From: Rhodospirillaceae bacterium
Lineage (GTDB): Bacteria; Pseudomonadota; Alphaproteobacteria; MPNO01; UBA2964
DNA length: 64,000 bases
Direction: 5' to 3'
Assembly: GCA_002720855.1 (NCBI GenBank)
Contig: PBIN01000014.1
Coordinates: 519,619 to 583,618 of the forward strand
The position numbers were made by a program, and so were the translations under genes. Each line of letters opens with the position of its first letter. Position 1 is the first letter of the stretch. The notes beneath the pieces were generated by a model. The model was given only the letters and a program-made list of their open reading frames with translations, was not told the origin of the DNA and searched no databases. Shown piece after piece: positions 9,846 through 18,745 of the stretch.

Positions 9846-9939
9846 GATTTAGTCCTGTCACGCATTGCGTTGGCGTATCTTATAGGGTTCACAATGGTTT
9901 GCTTCAAGAAAAGGTGTCAAAAGCAGTTACTTTTTGCTT

Positions 9940-11631
9940 CTAGAACAGGCCGGTAATATTTCCTTTTTCGTCGACTTTTATATCGTGCGCTGCCGGCACA
10001 CGAGGTAATCCAGGCATCGTCATAATGTCACCACAGACCACAACCAAAAATTCCGCACCATTGGCCAACCTTACCTCCCTTATCTGCACGACATGATCGC
10101 TTGGTGCATTTTTGAGGTTGGCATCGGTTGAGAAGCTATATTGTGTCTTAGCGACACAAATCGGGAATTTGGCGGCACCCTCCTTTTCAAGATCGCGTAT
10201 TTGGTTTCGAATCTTTGTGTCCGCGGCAATTTCGCTCGCCCCATAAATCTTTTGAGCGATTGCCTCAATTTTGTTCCAGAGGGGCATTTCGTCATCATAT
10301 AGATACTTGAAGGAAGAACCGTCATTGCCCTCGGCTAGTTCCACAACTTTATTCGCCAGTTCTTCCGTGCCAGCGCCGCCATTGGCCCAATGTGTGCAAT
10401 CAATAGCTTCGACATTTTGTTCGGCACATCGTTCGCGGATCATCGCTATTTCCGCATCGCTATCGGTTACAAATCGATTGATTGCGACCACTGCCGGCAC
10501 GCCAAAACCAAGAACGTTGTTGACGTGTCGGGACAGGTTATCGAGACCCTTCTGCAATGCTTCCAGATTTTCGTTGCCAAGTTCGTCCTTTTTGACTCCA
10601 CCATGCATTTTTAGGGCGCGGGCGGTTGCAACAACAACTGCCGCGTTCGGTGTTAAACCCGCTTTACGGCATTTGATGTCAAAGAATTTCTCGGCCCCCA
10701 AATCGGCGCCGAAGCCAGCCTCGGTCACGACATAATCGGAAAGTTTGAGGGCTGTCTTTGTCGCTATAACGGAGTTACAGCCGTGAGCAATATTGGCGAA
10801 AGGGCCACCATGAACAAAGGCGGGGTTATTTTCCAGCGTTTGAACCAGGTTAGGCTTGATTGCGTCTTTTAAAAGTGCCGTCATGGGCCCGTCTGCCTTT
10901 AGGTCACGAGCATAGATCGGTTTACGATCACGTGTGTGACCGACAACAATATTCGCAAGCCTGCTATTTAGGTCTTCGATGCTTTGCGCGAGACAAAAGA
11001 TCGCCATGACTTCAGAAGCGACCGTAATATCGAATCCTGCTTCCTTGGGAAAACCATTTGCGACACCGCCCAGCGACGTCACGATTGAGCGCAGGGCGCG
11101 GTCATTCATGTCAACAACACGTCGCCAGGTAACACGCCTAAGGTCCAAGGCCGGTTCCTGCGCCCAGTAAATGTGGTTATCTATCAACGCAGAGAGCAGA
11201 TTGTTCGCCGTGCCGATCGCGTGAAAATCACCCGTAAAATGCAGGTTGATTTCTTCCATTGGCACAACTTGCGCAAATCCGCCGCCAGCTGCGCCACCTT
11301 TCATTCCAAAGCAAGGTCCCAGAGAAGGTTCGCGCAGACAAATCAGAGCATTTTTACCGATCCGGTTTAAACCATCACCCAGGCCGACAGTTGTGGTTGT
11401 CTTGCCTTCCCCGGCTGCGGTTGGCGTCATTGCCGTAACAAGTATGAGCTTTGCATCGGGGCGATCAGGAAGCGTGGCGACATGATCAAGTGAAATCTTC
11501 GCCTTGTAATGACCGTAAGGATCAAGGTGTTCTGGCGCTATATCGAACCGCTCTTTGGCAATGTCGACAACGGGTCGCATGTCCGCTTCACGGGCTATTT
11601 CAATATCTGATTTGTATTCAGTTTGTGCCAT
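9940..11631 (-). CDS. fhs: Formate-tetrahydrofolate ligase
   Basis: A 563-residue enzyme that forms 10-formyl-THF from formate, ATP and THF for one-carbon metabolism. The P-loop-like [12 protein letters not shown] is at residues 69-80; the conserved [18 protein letters not shown] follows and length is typical. Its presence suggests formate assimilation or use of formate from C1 or demethylation reactions, common in marine Alphaproteobacteria. It is the first gene of its minus-strand run and shares a 189-bp divergent upstream region with ubiK. Confidence 0.97.
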   Translation of the reverse strand: MAQTEYKSDIEIAREADMRPVVDIAKERFDIAPEHLDPYGHYKAKISLDHVATLPDRPDAKLILVTAMTPTAAGEGKTTTTVGLGDGLNRIGKNALICLREPSLGPCFGMKGGAAGGGFAQVVPMEEINLHFTGDFHAIGTANNLLSALIDNHIYWAQEPALDLRRVTWRRVVDMNDRALRSIVTSLGGVANGFPKEAGFDITVASEVMAIFCLAQSIEDLNSRLANIVVGHTRDRKPIYARDLKADGPMTALLKDAIKPNLVQTLENNPAFVHGGPFANIAHGCNSVIATKTALKLSDYVVTEAGFGADLGAEKFFDIKCRKAGLTPNAAVVVATARALKMHGGVKKDELGNENLEALQKGLDNLSRHVNNVLGFGVPAVVAINRFVTDSDAEIAMIRERCAEQNVEAIDCTHWANGGAGTEELANKVVELAEGNDGSSFKYLYDDEMPLWNKIEAIAQKIYGASEIAADTKIRNQIRDLEKEGAAKFPICVAKTQYSFSTDANLKNAPSDHVVQIREVRLANGAEFLVVVCGDIMTMPGLPRVPAAHDIKVDEKGNITGLF

Positions 11632-11820
11632 GGCTCTGAACTCTACTCATGAATCTTAAATTGGAATGAGGAAATAGATTGGTTTTGATTAAGCACGGGC
11701 AACGCAGATTGTACAGTGCTATCAACCAATGCGTTTGACCGGTGTAAAATTTCTGAAAAGTCCCTATATAGTAGTGGAGCGAGATTGAGCTGCAGCTTTT
11801 CAACATTCGGAGATGTGAAC

Positions 11821-12123
11821 ATGCAAACTCGAAGCCGAATCTTTGATGATGCCGCCAAATTGGCGGGTGGGGCGGTTGGGACTATCGAAAGCATTCGCCG
11901 GGAAGTCGAAGCGTTGGTCAAACAACAGGTTGAGCGTGTTATGTCCAGATTCGATTTGGTGACTCGCGACGAGTTCGAGGCTGTCAAGGAAATGGCGACG
12001 CAAGCCCGTATCCAGCAAGAGGAGCTTGCTGCCAAGCTTAGTGAACTGGAAGCCAGTCAGACGAAAACCTCGCGCCCAAAGAAGGCAGTACGTCGTAAAC
12101 GACCGAAGGCCAAAAAGGCTTGA
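11821..12123 (+). CDS. ubiK: Ubiquinone biosynthesis accessory factor UbiK (BMFP family)
   Basis: A 100-residue coiled-coil protein. The N-terminal MQTRSRIFDDAAKLAGGA and the VTRDEFEAVKEMA heptads match the BMFP/YqiC/UbiK family, which helps the ubiquinone biosynthetic complex and has membrane-fusogenic trimers. The start at 11821 was chosen because family members begin at this Met; the frame is open further upstream but that part is not conserved in style. A Lys/Arg-rich tail (PKKAVRRKRPKAKKA) ends the protein. Confidence 0.87.
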   Translation: MQTRSRIFDDAAKLAGGAVGTIESIRREVEALVKQQVERVMSRFDLVTRDEFEAVKEMATQARIQQEELAAKLSELEASQTKTSRPKKAVRRKRPKAKKA

Positions 12124-12294
12124 ACAAATAAATTCAGTTTTCCACAGAAACTGACGCTTTTATTTAAATCTACCCTTGCACCCCGACTCTGCTTTTGGCA
12201 CCCTACATATGGTAGTTGATGGCGATGCCAACACAATATCTTCTTAGATTTCGGTTGGTATCGTTCATTGTCGCGTATTTATGGGGGATCTCAA

Positions 12295-12801
12295 ATGGCG
12301 GTAACGGCAGTAAAGGATTCGAGTCAGGTTACCACCAATCCGATCGATCTAATTGAACAGATTGCCGGCGCCCAGGGATGGACGTTCGAAAGGTCGGCAG
12401 ACTATGAGATTGCTGCGGAAATTTCCGGTCGTTGGACTGATTATCGCCTATTTTTTTCCTGGCTGGACGACATTTGTGCGGTGCATTTCGCCTGTGCATT
12501 TGAGCTTACCGTGCCAGATCACCGCCGGACGGCATTTAATGATTTGATGGCAAGGGTAAATGAACAGCTCGCCGTCGGGCATTTCGACCTGTGGGCTGAT
12601 CGTGGGTTGCCTGTTTTCAGGCACGCGATGCTGCTGCGTGGCATTTCTGGCGCCAGCGTCGAACAGGTCGAAGACATGGTGGAAATAGCCTTGATAGAAA
12701 GTGAACGATTCTATCCGGCATTTAATTATGTTGTCTGGGGCGGGAAAACTCCTGAGGAGGCATTTGACGCCGCAATGATCGACACGGTCGGCGAAGCCTA
12801 G
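12295..12801 (+). CDS. YbjN domain-containing protein
   Basis: A 168-residue YbjN-family protein, a type III secretion chaperone-like fold often called a sensory transduction regulator in Alphaproteobacteria. The pattern DYRLFFSWLDDICAVHFACAF followed by a VEDMVEIALIESERFYPAF helix is characteristic. The start at 12295 follows a GGGGGA ribosome-binding site at about 12282-12287; the longer in-frame start at 12268 has none. It sits upstream of proC, which is a common pairing, with a 108-bp gap. Confidence 0.85.
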   Translation: MAVTAVKDSSQVTTNPIDLIEQIAGAQGWTFERSADYEIAAEISGRWTDYRLFFSWLDDICAVHFACAFELTVPDHRRTAFNDLMARVNEQLAVGHFDLWADRGLPVFRHAMLLRGISGASVEQVEDMVEIALIESERFYPAFNYVVWGGKTPEEAFDAAMIDTVGEA

Positions 12802-12909
12802 ATCACGGAACGTTTTTTCCTTCCCTTTCTATGTTACTAAAATACTTTTTTTGACGCCGCTGTGCTTCCTGATTGACGGCGTCCTGTATGGGCTGTGGGG
12901 AGGATGATT

Positions 12910-13719
12910 GTGGATCAAAATTTACTACTTGTTGGATGCGGCAAGATGGGCGGGGCTCTTCTCTCCGGCTGGCTGGATCGTGATCTGGCCGCAGAAGATG
13001 TCTTAGTCGTTGAGCCCTTTGGCGGCGATGCTCTACAAAATCAATTCGGAGTATCCGTGGTCGAGAAACTTGAGGGTGTGCCGCAGAGCTACTCCCCCGA
13101 TATCGTTGTGTTTGCAGTTAAACCGCAGGCAATGGATGAAATCGTTCCTCTCTATGCCCGTTTTGTCGATAAGGGACCGATGTTTTTGTCCATCGCTGCG
13201 GGCAAGCCGTCGTCCTATTTTTTAAATTGTCTGGGCGAAAATGCAGCGATTGTTCGTAGCATGCCCAATACACCTGCCGCTGTTGGGCGCGGCATAACCG
13301 TCGCGTATGGCAGTGACGCTGTTTCAAAAGAGCAAAAGTCAGTTGCAACTACCTTGCTGGAAGCCGTTGGTGAGGTCGGCTGGGTAGAGAATGAGGCATT
13401 GATTGATGGTGTTACCGCGGTTTCAGGCAGCGGTCCCGCTTATGTGTTCCTCCTGATTGAGTGTCTGGCGCAGGCAGGAATCGAAGTCGGTCTGGATCCT
13501 GACCTAGCTGCGCGATTGGCGCTGGCTACCGTTGCAGGGAGTGGTGAACTGGCGCGCCAATCGACCGAAAGTGCTTCGACGCTACGAGAAAACGTTACCA
13601 GTCCGGGTGGAACGACGGCCGCAGCTCTTGAGATCCTTATGGCCGATGATGGTTTGCAAAATTTGATGAGCCGCGCTGTGGCTGCGGCAGAAACCCGTTC
13701 CCGCGAACTGGCAAGCTGA
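12910..13719 (+). CDS. proC: Pyrroline-5-carboxylate reductase
   Basis: A 269-residue enzyme that catalyses the last step of proline synthesis, reducing P5C with NAD(P)H. The Rossmann motif GCGKMGGALL is at the N terminus, the RSMPNTPAAVGRG loop is conserved, and the C-terminal dimer domain has VSGSGPAYVF and the TSPGGTTAAALEIL signature. GTG at 12910 was chosen as start because a strong GGGGAGG Shine-Dalgarno (12897-12903) ends 6 bases before it; ATG at 12904 and GTG at 12895 are too close to or overlap that site. It converges with the RpoH paralogue, with only 4 bp between stops. Confidence 0.95.
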   Translation: MDQNLLLVGCGKMGGALLSGWLDRDLAAEDVLVVEPFGGDALQNQFGVSVVEKLEGVPQSYSPDIVVFAVKPQAMDEIVPLYARFVDKGPMFLSIAAGKPSSYFLNCLGENAAIVRSMPNTPAAVGRGITVAYGSDAVSKEQKSVATTLLEAVGEVGWVENEALIDGVTAVSGSGPAYVFLLIECLAQAGIEVGLDPDLAARLALATVAGSGELARQSTESASTLRENVTSPGGTTAAALEILMADDGLQNLMSRAVAAAETRSRELAS

Positions 13720-13723
13720 GAAA

Positions 13724-14602
13724 TTACGCGATACGAGGCGGTTTGCCCGGAAGGGATTGACCTGCTGCTTCAGCATGTTCTCGCAACGGCTGTAAAAGCC
13801 CTTTTAGTTTTGCGAGTGCCCGAACCTCTAATTGTCGAACCCGTTCCTTAGAGAGGCCGAGCTCAGCACCTAAATCAGCCCGGCTGGGGGTTCGATCTGC
13901 GAGGAATCGTCGCCGAATTATGAAAGATTCGCGAGGCGGAAGCGATGATAGAGCGCTGACCAACCTGTCGCGCCAATATCGACTGTCTCTATCCTTAATA
14001 AGCGTATCTTCGGGCGTTGGTCGATCATCAATGACCTGGTCAACGAATGTTGCAGAACCGTCTTGTCCCGCGGGAAAATCGAGGGATTGATCCGGCCGTC
14101 TAATGCGGCGCGCAAATTTAACCACATCCGTAACAGAGGTGTTAAAGCGCGTCGCCAGAAAACGCGCCAATTCTTCAGGTAATGATTCTTCCCACGGACG
14201 TTCTGCCATACGGCGCCTGATATTCAAAAATAGTGATTTCTGCGCGGCTGTCGTTCCAATTTTCACTAGGGACCGGGAGCGAATGACATAATCTTGAATA
14301 GCCGCTCTGATCCACCACATTGCGTACGTGGAAAGCCGCGTGCCCTTATCGGGATTGAAACGCTTAAGCGCTTCCATGAGCCCGACAGTTCCTTCCTGAA
14401 TTAATTCAGCAAGTGGATGGCCATGGCTTTTATATCGGCGAGCAATATGCAGAACAAACCGCAGATGACTCGTGACCAATTCTTGTGCGGCACTTTTATC
14501 GCCATTTCTCAATTTTTTCAGAAGTTCCCGCTCGCGCGTACGACTCAATCTCGGCTGGTGGAGAATGATTTGCATCAAATTGTGAAGAGCGGCACGTGGC
14601 AT
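13724..14602 (-). CDS. RNA polymerase sigma-32-type factor (second RpoH paralogue)
   Basis: A 292-residue group 3 sigma factor. Region 2 (ELIQEGTVGLMEALKRFNPDKG, STYAMWWIRAAIQDYVIRS) and region 4 (GLSKERVRQLEVRALAKL) are clear, and the RpoH box is recognisable as QKSLFLNIRRRM. It differs from the second RpoH-type gene at 29457-30332 mainly in the middle and at the C terminus, where it carries an extra ~20-residue tail. Several Alphaproteobacteria have two RpoH proteins, one for classical heat shock and one for oxidative stress. Here I infer this one is RpoH2-like because it is more divergent. Confidence 0.88.
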   Translation of the reverse strand: MPRAALHNLMQIILHQPRLSRTRERELLKKLRNGDKSAAQELVTSHLRFVLHIARRYKSHGHPLAELIQEGTVGLMEALKRFNPDKGTRLSTYAMWWIRAAIQDYVIRSRSLVKIGTTAAQKSLFLNIRRRMAERPWEESLPEELARFLATRFNTSVTDVVKFARRIRRPDQSLDFPAGQDGSATFVDQVIDDRPTPEDTLIKDRDSRYWRDRLVSALSSLPPRESFIIRRRFLADRTPSRADLGAELGLSKERVRQLEVRALAKLKGLLQPLREHAEAAGQSLPGKPPRIA

Positions 14603-14696
14603 GGTGACGTCGTTCCAAGTTCGAGATATTTAAAAATCGCACACGCGCCGCGCCGTTTCAATGAATTCCGCCAAAATTTTCGCCTGTTTAGAATAC

Positions 14697-14725
14697 TTGG
14701 AACCTCGTCGCAGAGCGCATAATAT
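14697..14725 (+). promoter_or_regulatory. Candidate sigma-70 promoter of the TetR/COQ9-like gene
   Basis: TTGGAA (14697-14702) and TAATAT (14720-14725) are separated by exactly 17 bases, and the expected transcript start would lie about 20 bases before the ATG at 14753. The -35 box also lies inside an inverted repeat arm (CTTGGAAC, 14696-14703) whose partner GTTCCAAG is at 14612-14619, next to the start of the divergent sigma factor gene. Sequence match only. Confidence 0.4.
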
Positions 14726-14752
14726 GGAGACGCAGATAGGATCGTAGCGAAC

Positions 14753-15361
14753 ATGGCGAAACGACCTCAAAATAACCGAAGAAAAATTCTGGATGCCGCG
14801 CTGGATTGCGCCGCTGAAGCCCGTTGGGGTGATGTGTCGCTGTCGAAGATTGCGAAGGAGGCTGATGTTTCCCTAAAGCAATTGTATGCTGAATTCGCGT
14901 CAAAGGCGGACATTGTTGCCGCCATCATCGTGCAGACAACTACCTCCGTTGTCGAGGGGACCGATCCGTCGGCAGCTGACGAACCGGCTCATGATCGATT
15001 GCTGGATGCAATACTAAGGCGTTTTGATGCTCTCGCGCCGCACAAGGCGGCGGTTACATCCATACTTCGGGATATGCCGCTTGATCCTTTAACCTCTCTT
15101 CGTCTAATGCCAAATTATTTTGATGCTATGGCCTGGGTCCTTGAGTCTGCCGGAATTAGTTCAACCGGTTTAGCCGGTCGTATCCGTACGAAAGGATTGG
15201 CCGTCATAAATCTGGCTGCAATGGGCATCTGGATACGTGACGACACAGCCGATCTAACAAAGACGATGGCATTTCTGGATCGCCGCCTTAAACAGGCTGT
15301 TCAGGTTGCAGCATTTCTTCCTTTTGGCGTTGTCAACCGGACGGCGGATAAAGCTGATTAG
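14753..15361 (+). CDS. TetR-fold protein, regulator or COQ9-like
   Basis: A 202-residue protein. Residues 10-56 form a TetR-type helix-turn-helix (ILDAALDCAAEARWGDVSLSKIAKEADVS and QLYAEFASKADIV), which would make it a DNA-binding regulator. The C-terminal part has WIRDDTADLTKTMAFLDRRL, close to the signature of COQ9, a TetR-fold lipid-binding protein of ubiquinone synthesis. I call the fold with confidence but cannot decide between regulator and COQ9-like function. It is divergent from the RpoH paralogue and precedes the SGNH hydrolase gene by 51 bp. Confidence 0.75.
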   Translation: MAKRPQNNRRKILDAALDCAAEARWGDVSLSKIAKEADVSLKQLYAEFASKADIVAAIIVQTTTSVVEGTDPSAADEPAHDRLLDAILRRFDALAPHKAAVTSILRDMPLDPLTSLRLMPNYFDAMAWVLESAGISSTGLAGRIRTKGLAVINLAAMGIWIRDDTADLTKTMAFLDRRLKQAVQVAAFLPFGVVNRTADKAD

Positions 15362-15412
15362 TCCTCGGTTAATACTCACATTGCTCAAACCGGTACGCCC
15401 GTCATTTCGAGT

Positions 15413-16489
15413 TTGAAAAAAATTGTCGGCTGGAATGCCGCAATTTTGTTGGTCGGTCTTCTTGGCGGTGAATTGATATTCGGTTCGTGGTTGAAAGGCG
15501 GTGGCCTGGGTACGGTGCACGTGCCTCGAGATTTGAATTTACAGCACGACGTTAGTGAAATTCGTCCGGATGGTGGCATCGTTCGATATAGCCGCGACCG
15601 GTGGGGCTTGCGTGGATCACATCAGAGTGCCGCAGCAATTGATATCCTGGCCATCGGCGGCAGTACGACAGATGAGTTGTACAGCGACGATAGCGAAACC
15701 TGGACTTTCCAACTCGAACAAAAATTCCGGCAGGCAGGAATTCCCATTACCGTGGGTAATGCTGGAATTAACGGGCATTCGACAATCGGCCATATTTATA
15801 GTCTGGAAAACTGGCTACTGCGTGTACCGAACCTCCAGCCCAAAATCATTTTGTTCTATATCGGCATTAATGATGCGGTGCTTCCAGCAGACGGAAGCTA
15901 TGATGCCATTGTACCTGCCAATGGATGGGGCAAGTTCCGCCGGTATGCGATCAATAACAGCGCGGTTATTCGCTTAATTCGCGTTGTACGGGGGTCAATA
16001 TTGGCATCTGAATTGCGACTGGCTTATCGAGCATGGGCACCGACACCTTTAAAGCCAGTAGCACCGCCGGCAATCCACAGGAAACTTTATATCAAAAGGT
16101 TATCCACCTACCGCCAACGGGTTTTACGTCTTATACAGCTTGCTGTTGAGAGAGGGGCGACACCTATTCTTGTAACCCAGCGTCGTGGTGATGCGCATTC
16201 GCGGAATGGAATATTGTTCGCGCGTTCGGCAGAAGCAGCCAAGGTTCATGAACTTCAGCGGCTATTCAATCAGGAAATGTTATCGGCATGTCGGTCAAAA
16301 GGAGCGGTGTGTGTAGATCTCGCCAGCGAAATTAATCTTACCTACCAGGATTTTTTCGACTCAATGCATACGAATCCGGCAGGCTCGGAAAAGATCGCAG
16401 AGTATCTGTTTTCTGTACTAAAACCGCTGACTGCACCGGTAAATTTAGACGGGAAGCCTCATGCGGATTCTCGTTCCTCCCATCGATGA
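15413..16489 (+). CDS. Membrane-anchored SGNH/GDSL-type hydrolase
   Basis: A 358-residue protein with an N-terminal hydrophobic anchor (about residues 5-25). SGNH blocks are visible: block I IGGSTTDEL with the nucleophilic Ser, block II Gly in NAGINGHS, block III in YIGINDAV with the oxyanion Asn, and block V DSMHTNPAGSEKIAEYL with the catalytic Asp/His. It likely cleaves an ester on an envelope glycan or lipid; the substrate cannot be told. The start is a TTG at 15413. Its last 45 bp overlap the convergent histidine kinase gene. Confidence 0.85.
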   Translation: MKKIVGWNAAILLVGLLGGELIFGSWLKGGGLGTVHVPRDLNLQHDVSEIRPDGGIVRYSRDRWGLRGSHQSAAAIDILAIGGSTTDELYSDDSETWTFQLEQKFRQAGIPITVGNAGINGHSTIGHIYSLENWLLRVPNLQPKIILFYIGINDAVLPADGSYDAIVPANGWGKFRRYAINNSAVIRLIRVVRGSILASELRLAYRAWAPTPLKPVAPPAIHRKLYIKRLSTYRQRVLRLIQLAVERGATPILVTQRRGDAHSRNGILFARSAEAAKVHELQRLFNQEMLSACRSKGAVCVDLASEINLTYQDFFDSMHTNPAGSEKIAEYLFSVLKPLTAPVNLDGKPHADSRSSHR

Positions 16490-17758
16490 TTCTTCGATAG
16501 TGAGGTCTCCGCCGTGAGCCCTGATGACGTCTCGGGCAATCGTTAGCCCGAGGCCGCTGCCGCCAGTATCGGGATTGCGCGCACTATCGAGCCGGTAAAA
16601 GGGTTTAAAAACTTCCTCACGTTCATCCTCCGGGATTCCCGGCCCATCATCATCGACGGTAATTTGTATGGCTCCCTGAATTTCACTTAGCTCAACAGCG
16701 ACTTTCTCGCCGTAGAGCATTGCGTTATTGACCAAATTGGTAACCGCACGTTTGAAGCCGTTCGGTTTAAGCGGGATGAAAATGCGATCCTTGGTTTCCA
16801 GGGACACAGGTGTCTCGTTGAGGTGAGCGCCGTTGACGACATCTCGAAGAATGGCCGATACATTTACATTTGCGACTTGCTCGGCACTCTCGCCACGGGC
16901 AAATGCGAGATACTCCTCGACCATTTTTTCCATTTCTTCGACATCGGAACAAAGTTCGGCAATTTCGGGTGAATCACCCAACATGGCGAGCTGCAACTTC
17001 ATGCGGGTGAGTGGCGTGCGAAGGTCGTGGGAAATACCCGCCAGCATTTCCGTCCGCTGGTTCATCGTCCGCTGAATGCGTTCGCGCATGAGATTGAATG
17101 CCGCCGCTGCCTGACGAATTTCGGTGGACCCTTCCGGCTTGAAGTCAGAATCTTCCCGACCCTTACCAAAATTGTCGACTGCTGTTGCCAAACGCCTTAT
17201 CGGCCGTACCTGGTTGCGCATAAATATAGTGGCGATGGCGAAGAGCAGCATTGATGTGCCGACCATCCACATGACGAATATATAGGTTGTTGAGCTAAAG
17301 AGCCGTTCTCTATCGACGACAACATCCATAACACCGTCTGGCAATTGAACCTGAATCCTCACTTCGCGCTCATGGCTCACAGTATCCATGTGAAAGGGTC
17401 GTCGAACGCGCTCCCGCAAGGCATTTCCAAGCAGTTCATCAAGGGTAGAGGAACCGGTTGTTCTTGGTGAATTCGGAAGGATGTCGTCTTTGCGGACACT
17501 AATCCGAAGACCTAAATTGGCGCCCGCTGAAAAGAAGACCCAAGTCTGATTTTCTTCGCCCGGGAAATTACGCCGGTTATCAATTACGCTGGAAATTTCA
17601 CCAGCGACAGCCGACGCAAGACGCCTTGTTACTGTTTCCCAATGGCGGTCATAAAATATCCAGGTAGAAACGACCTGTAAGAGAACGAGCGGCGTGACGA
17701 TGATCATAACCGAACGTCCGAACAGCGTACGTGGCAGGAACTGTTTGATAGAAATCAT
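16445..17758 (-). CDS. EnvZ-like sensor histidine kinase
   Basis: A 437-residue inner-membrane sensor kinase. Two transmembrane segments (about 15-35 and 158-180) enclose a ~120-residue periplasmic domain; a HAMP domain follows (about 181-233). The H box is GISHDLRTPLTR with the phosphorylated H244, then the N box (NLVNNAMLYG) and the G boxes DDDGPGIPEDERE and GSGLGLTIARDV. It lies 12 bp after its response regulator gene, so the two form an operon. The arrangement is EnvZ/OmpR-like, but the signal is unknown. Confidence 0.94.
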   Translation of the reverse strand: MISIKQFLPRTLFGRSVMIIVTPLVLLQVVSTWIFYDRHWETVTRRLASAVAGEISSVIDNRRNFPGEENQTWVFFSAGANLGLRISVRKDDILPNSPRTTGSSTLDELLGNALRERVRRPFHMDTVSHEREVRIQVQLPDGVMDVVVDRERLFSSTTYIFVMWMVGTSMLLFAIATIFMRNQVRPIRRLATAVDNFGKGREDSDFKPEGSTEIRQAAAAFNLMRERIQRTMNQRTEMLAGISHDLRTPLTRMKLQLAMLGDSPEIAELCSDVEEMEKMVEEYLAFARGESAEQVANVNVSAILRDVVNGAHLNETPVSLETKDRIFIPLKPNGFKRAVTNLVNNAMLYGEKVAVELSEIQGAIQITVDDDGPGIPEDEREEVFKPFYRLDSARNPDTGGSGLGLTIARDVIRAHGGDLTIEESSMGGTRIRMRLPV

Positions 17759-17770
17759 CGGACGGTATCT

Positions 17771-18457
17771 CTAATCGGGACGTAAAACATAACCGTGTCC
17801 CCGAACAGTTTGAATATAACGAGGGCTGCGGGAGTTAGGTTCAATTTTTCGTCGCAATCTCGTTACCTGTACATCTACAGTTCTCACGCCCCCGCTGATA
17901 CCACTGTTCTGAATGAGTGTCTCACGGCTCACTGGGTTGCCAAGTTCAGCGACCAGGCTCTGAAGTAGGCTCGCTTCCATTTCCGTGAGATGTATGCGCT
18001 GTCCATCCTGCCAAAGTTCCTGCCGGTCCGATTTATATATGCAGCTGCCGAACTGGATATCAATCAGTGGCTCCATTGGTGCCGAACTCTGTACGCGCCT
18101 TAAAATAGTTGTGATGCGCAGGAGGAGTTCCTGTGGATCGAACGGTTTCGACAGATAGTCGTCTACCCCTTTCTCGAAACCCGCAATTCGATCTTGTACC
18201 TCGCCTCGCGCAGTTAACATAAGGATAGGAACGTCGTTTCGTGGCCTGAGCCATTCGGTAAAGGCTAACCCATCTTCTTCCGGCATCATGACATCGAGCA
18301 CGATGAGGTCGAAGGTTATGCCGGCCAATAGTTTTCTGGCCTCCGCAGCACTTGAAGCTGACGAGACAGAAAATCCATTGTCGCTCAAATAGCGCTGTAG
18401 CAGGTCCCGCAGTCGCGTGTCGTCATCGACGACCAGAATATGTGGTAAGTCAGACAA
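17771..18457 (-). CDS. OmpR-family response regulator
   Basis: A 228-residue two-domain regulator. The receiver domain has the acidic pocket VVDDD and the phosphorylated D55 in LIVLDVMMP, with Lys in LSKPFDPQELL. The C-terminal winged-helix DNA-binding domain ends with VDVQVTRLRRKIEP and YIQTVRGHGYVLRPD. It is the first gene of the two-component operon and shares a 288-bp divergent upstream region with serC, which it could regulate, although nothing in the sequence proves this. Confidence 0.95.
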   Translation of the reverse strand: MSDLPHILVVDDDTRLRDLLQRYLSDNGFSVSSASSAAEARKLLAGITFDLIVLDVMMPEEDGLAFTEWLRPRNDVPILMLTARGEVQDRIAGFEKGVDDYLSKPFDPQELLLRITTILRRVQSSAPMEPLIDIQFGSCIYKSDRQELWQDGQRIHLTEMEASLLQSLVAELGNPVSRETLIQNSGISGGVRTVDVQVTRLRRKIEPNSRSPRYIQTVRGHGYVLRPD

Positions 18458-18689
18458 ATTCTCACCGTTTCATGGCACATACGCAGCTTCGAATTCCACT
18501 GCTAGAATTCATGCCACCATCGAAAAGTCTAAGCATATCCGCAATTGTTACAATTGGGGAAAGTTCGTTCGAATCAGATGATATGACGTTTTCATTTGTT
18601 CCGTATTCAATAGCTCGATGCGACAAATTCGCTCATCTTCAATCTTTTTCAAATCTTTCATTGACCCTTAACGGTCATCCCACTACAAG

Positions 18690-18740
18690 AACCGCGGGCC
18701 ACGACCCCCCAACGGGTTGCGCCTCTTCTGTAAGGGAGAG
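18690..18740 (+). ncRNA. Candidate serC leader RNA (regulatory 5' structure)
   Basis: Just upstream of serC, two possible stems follow each other. An upper one pairs AACC (18690-18693) with GGTT (18715-18718) and encloses a GGG/CCC run. A final one pairs CTCTTC (18723-18728) with GGAGAG (18735-18740) around a 6-base loop and buries the serC Shine-Dalgarno AAGGGAGAG. This matches the known serC leader of alphaproteobacterial serC-serA operons, whose last stem covers the ribosome-binding site. Identification rests on context and hand folding, not a covariance-model search. Confidence 0.5.
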
Positions 18741-18745
18741 TTATT

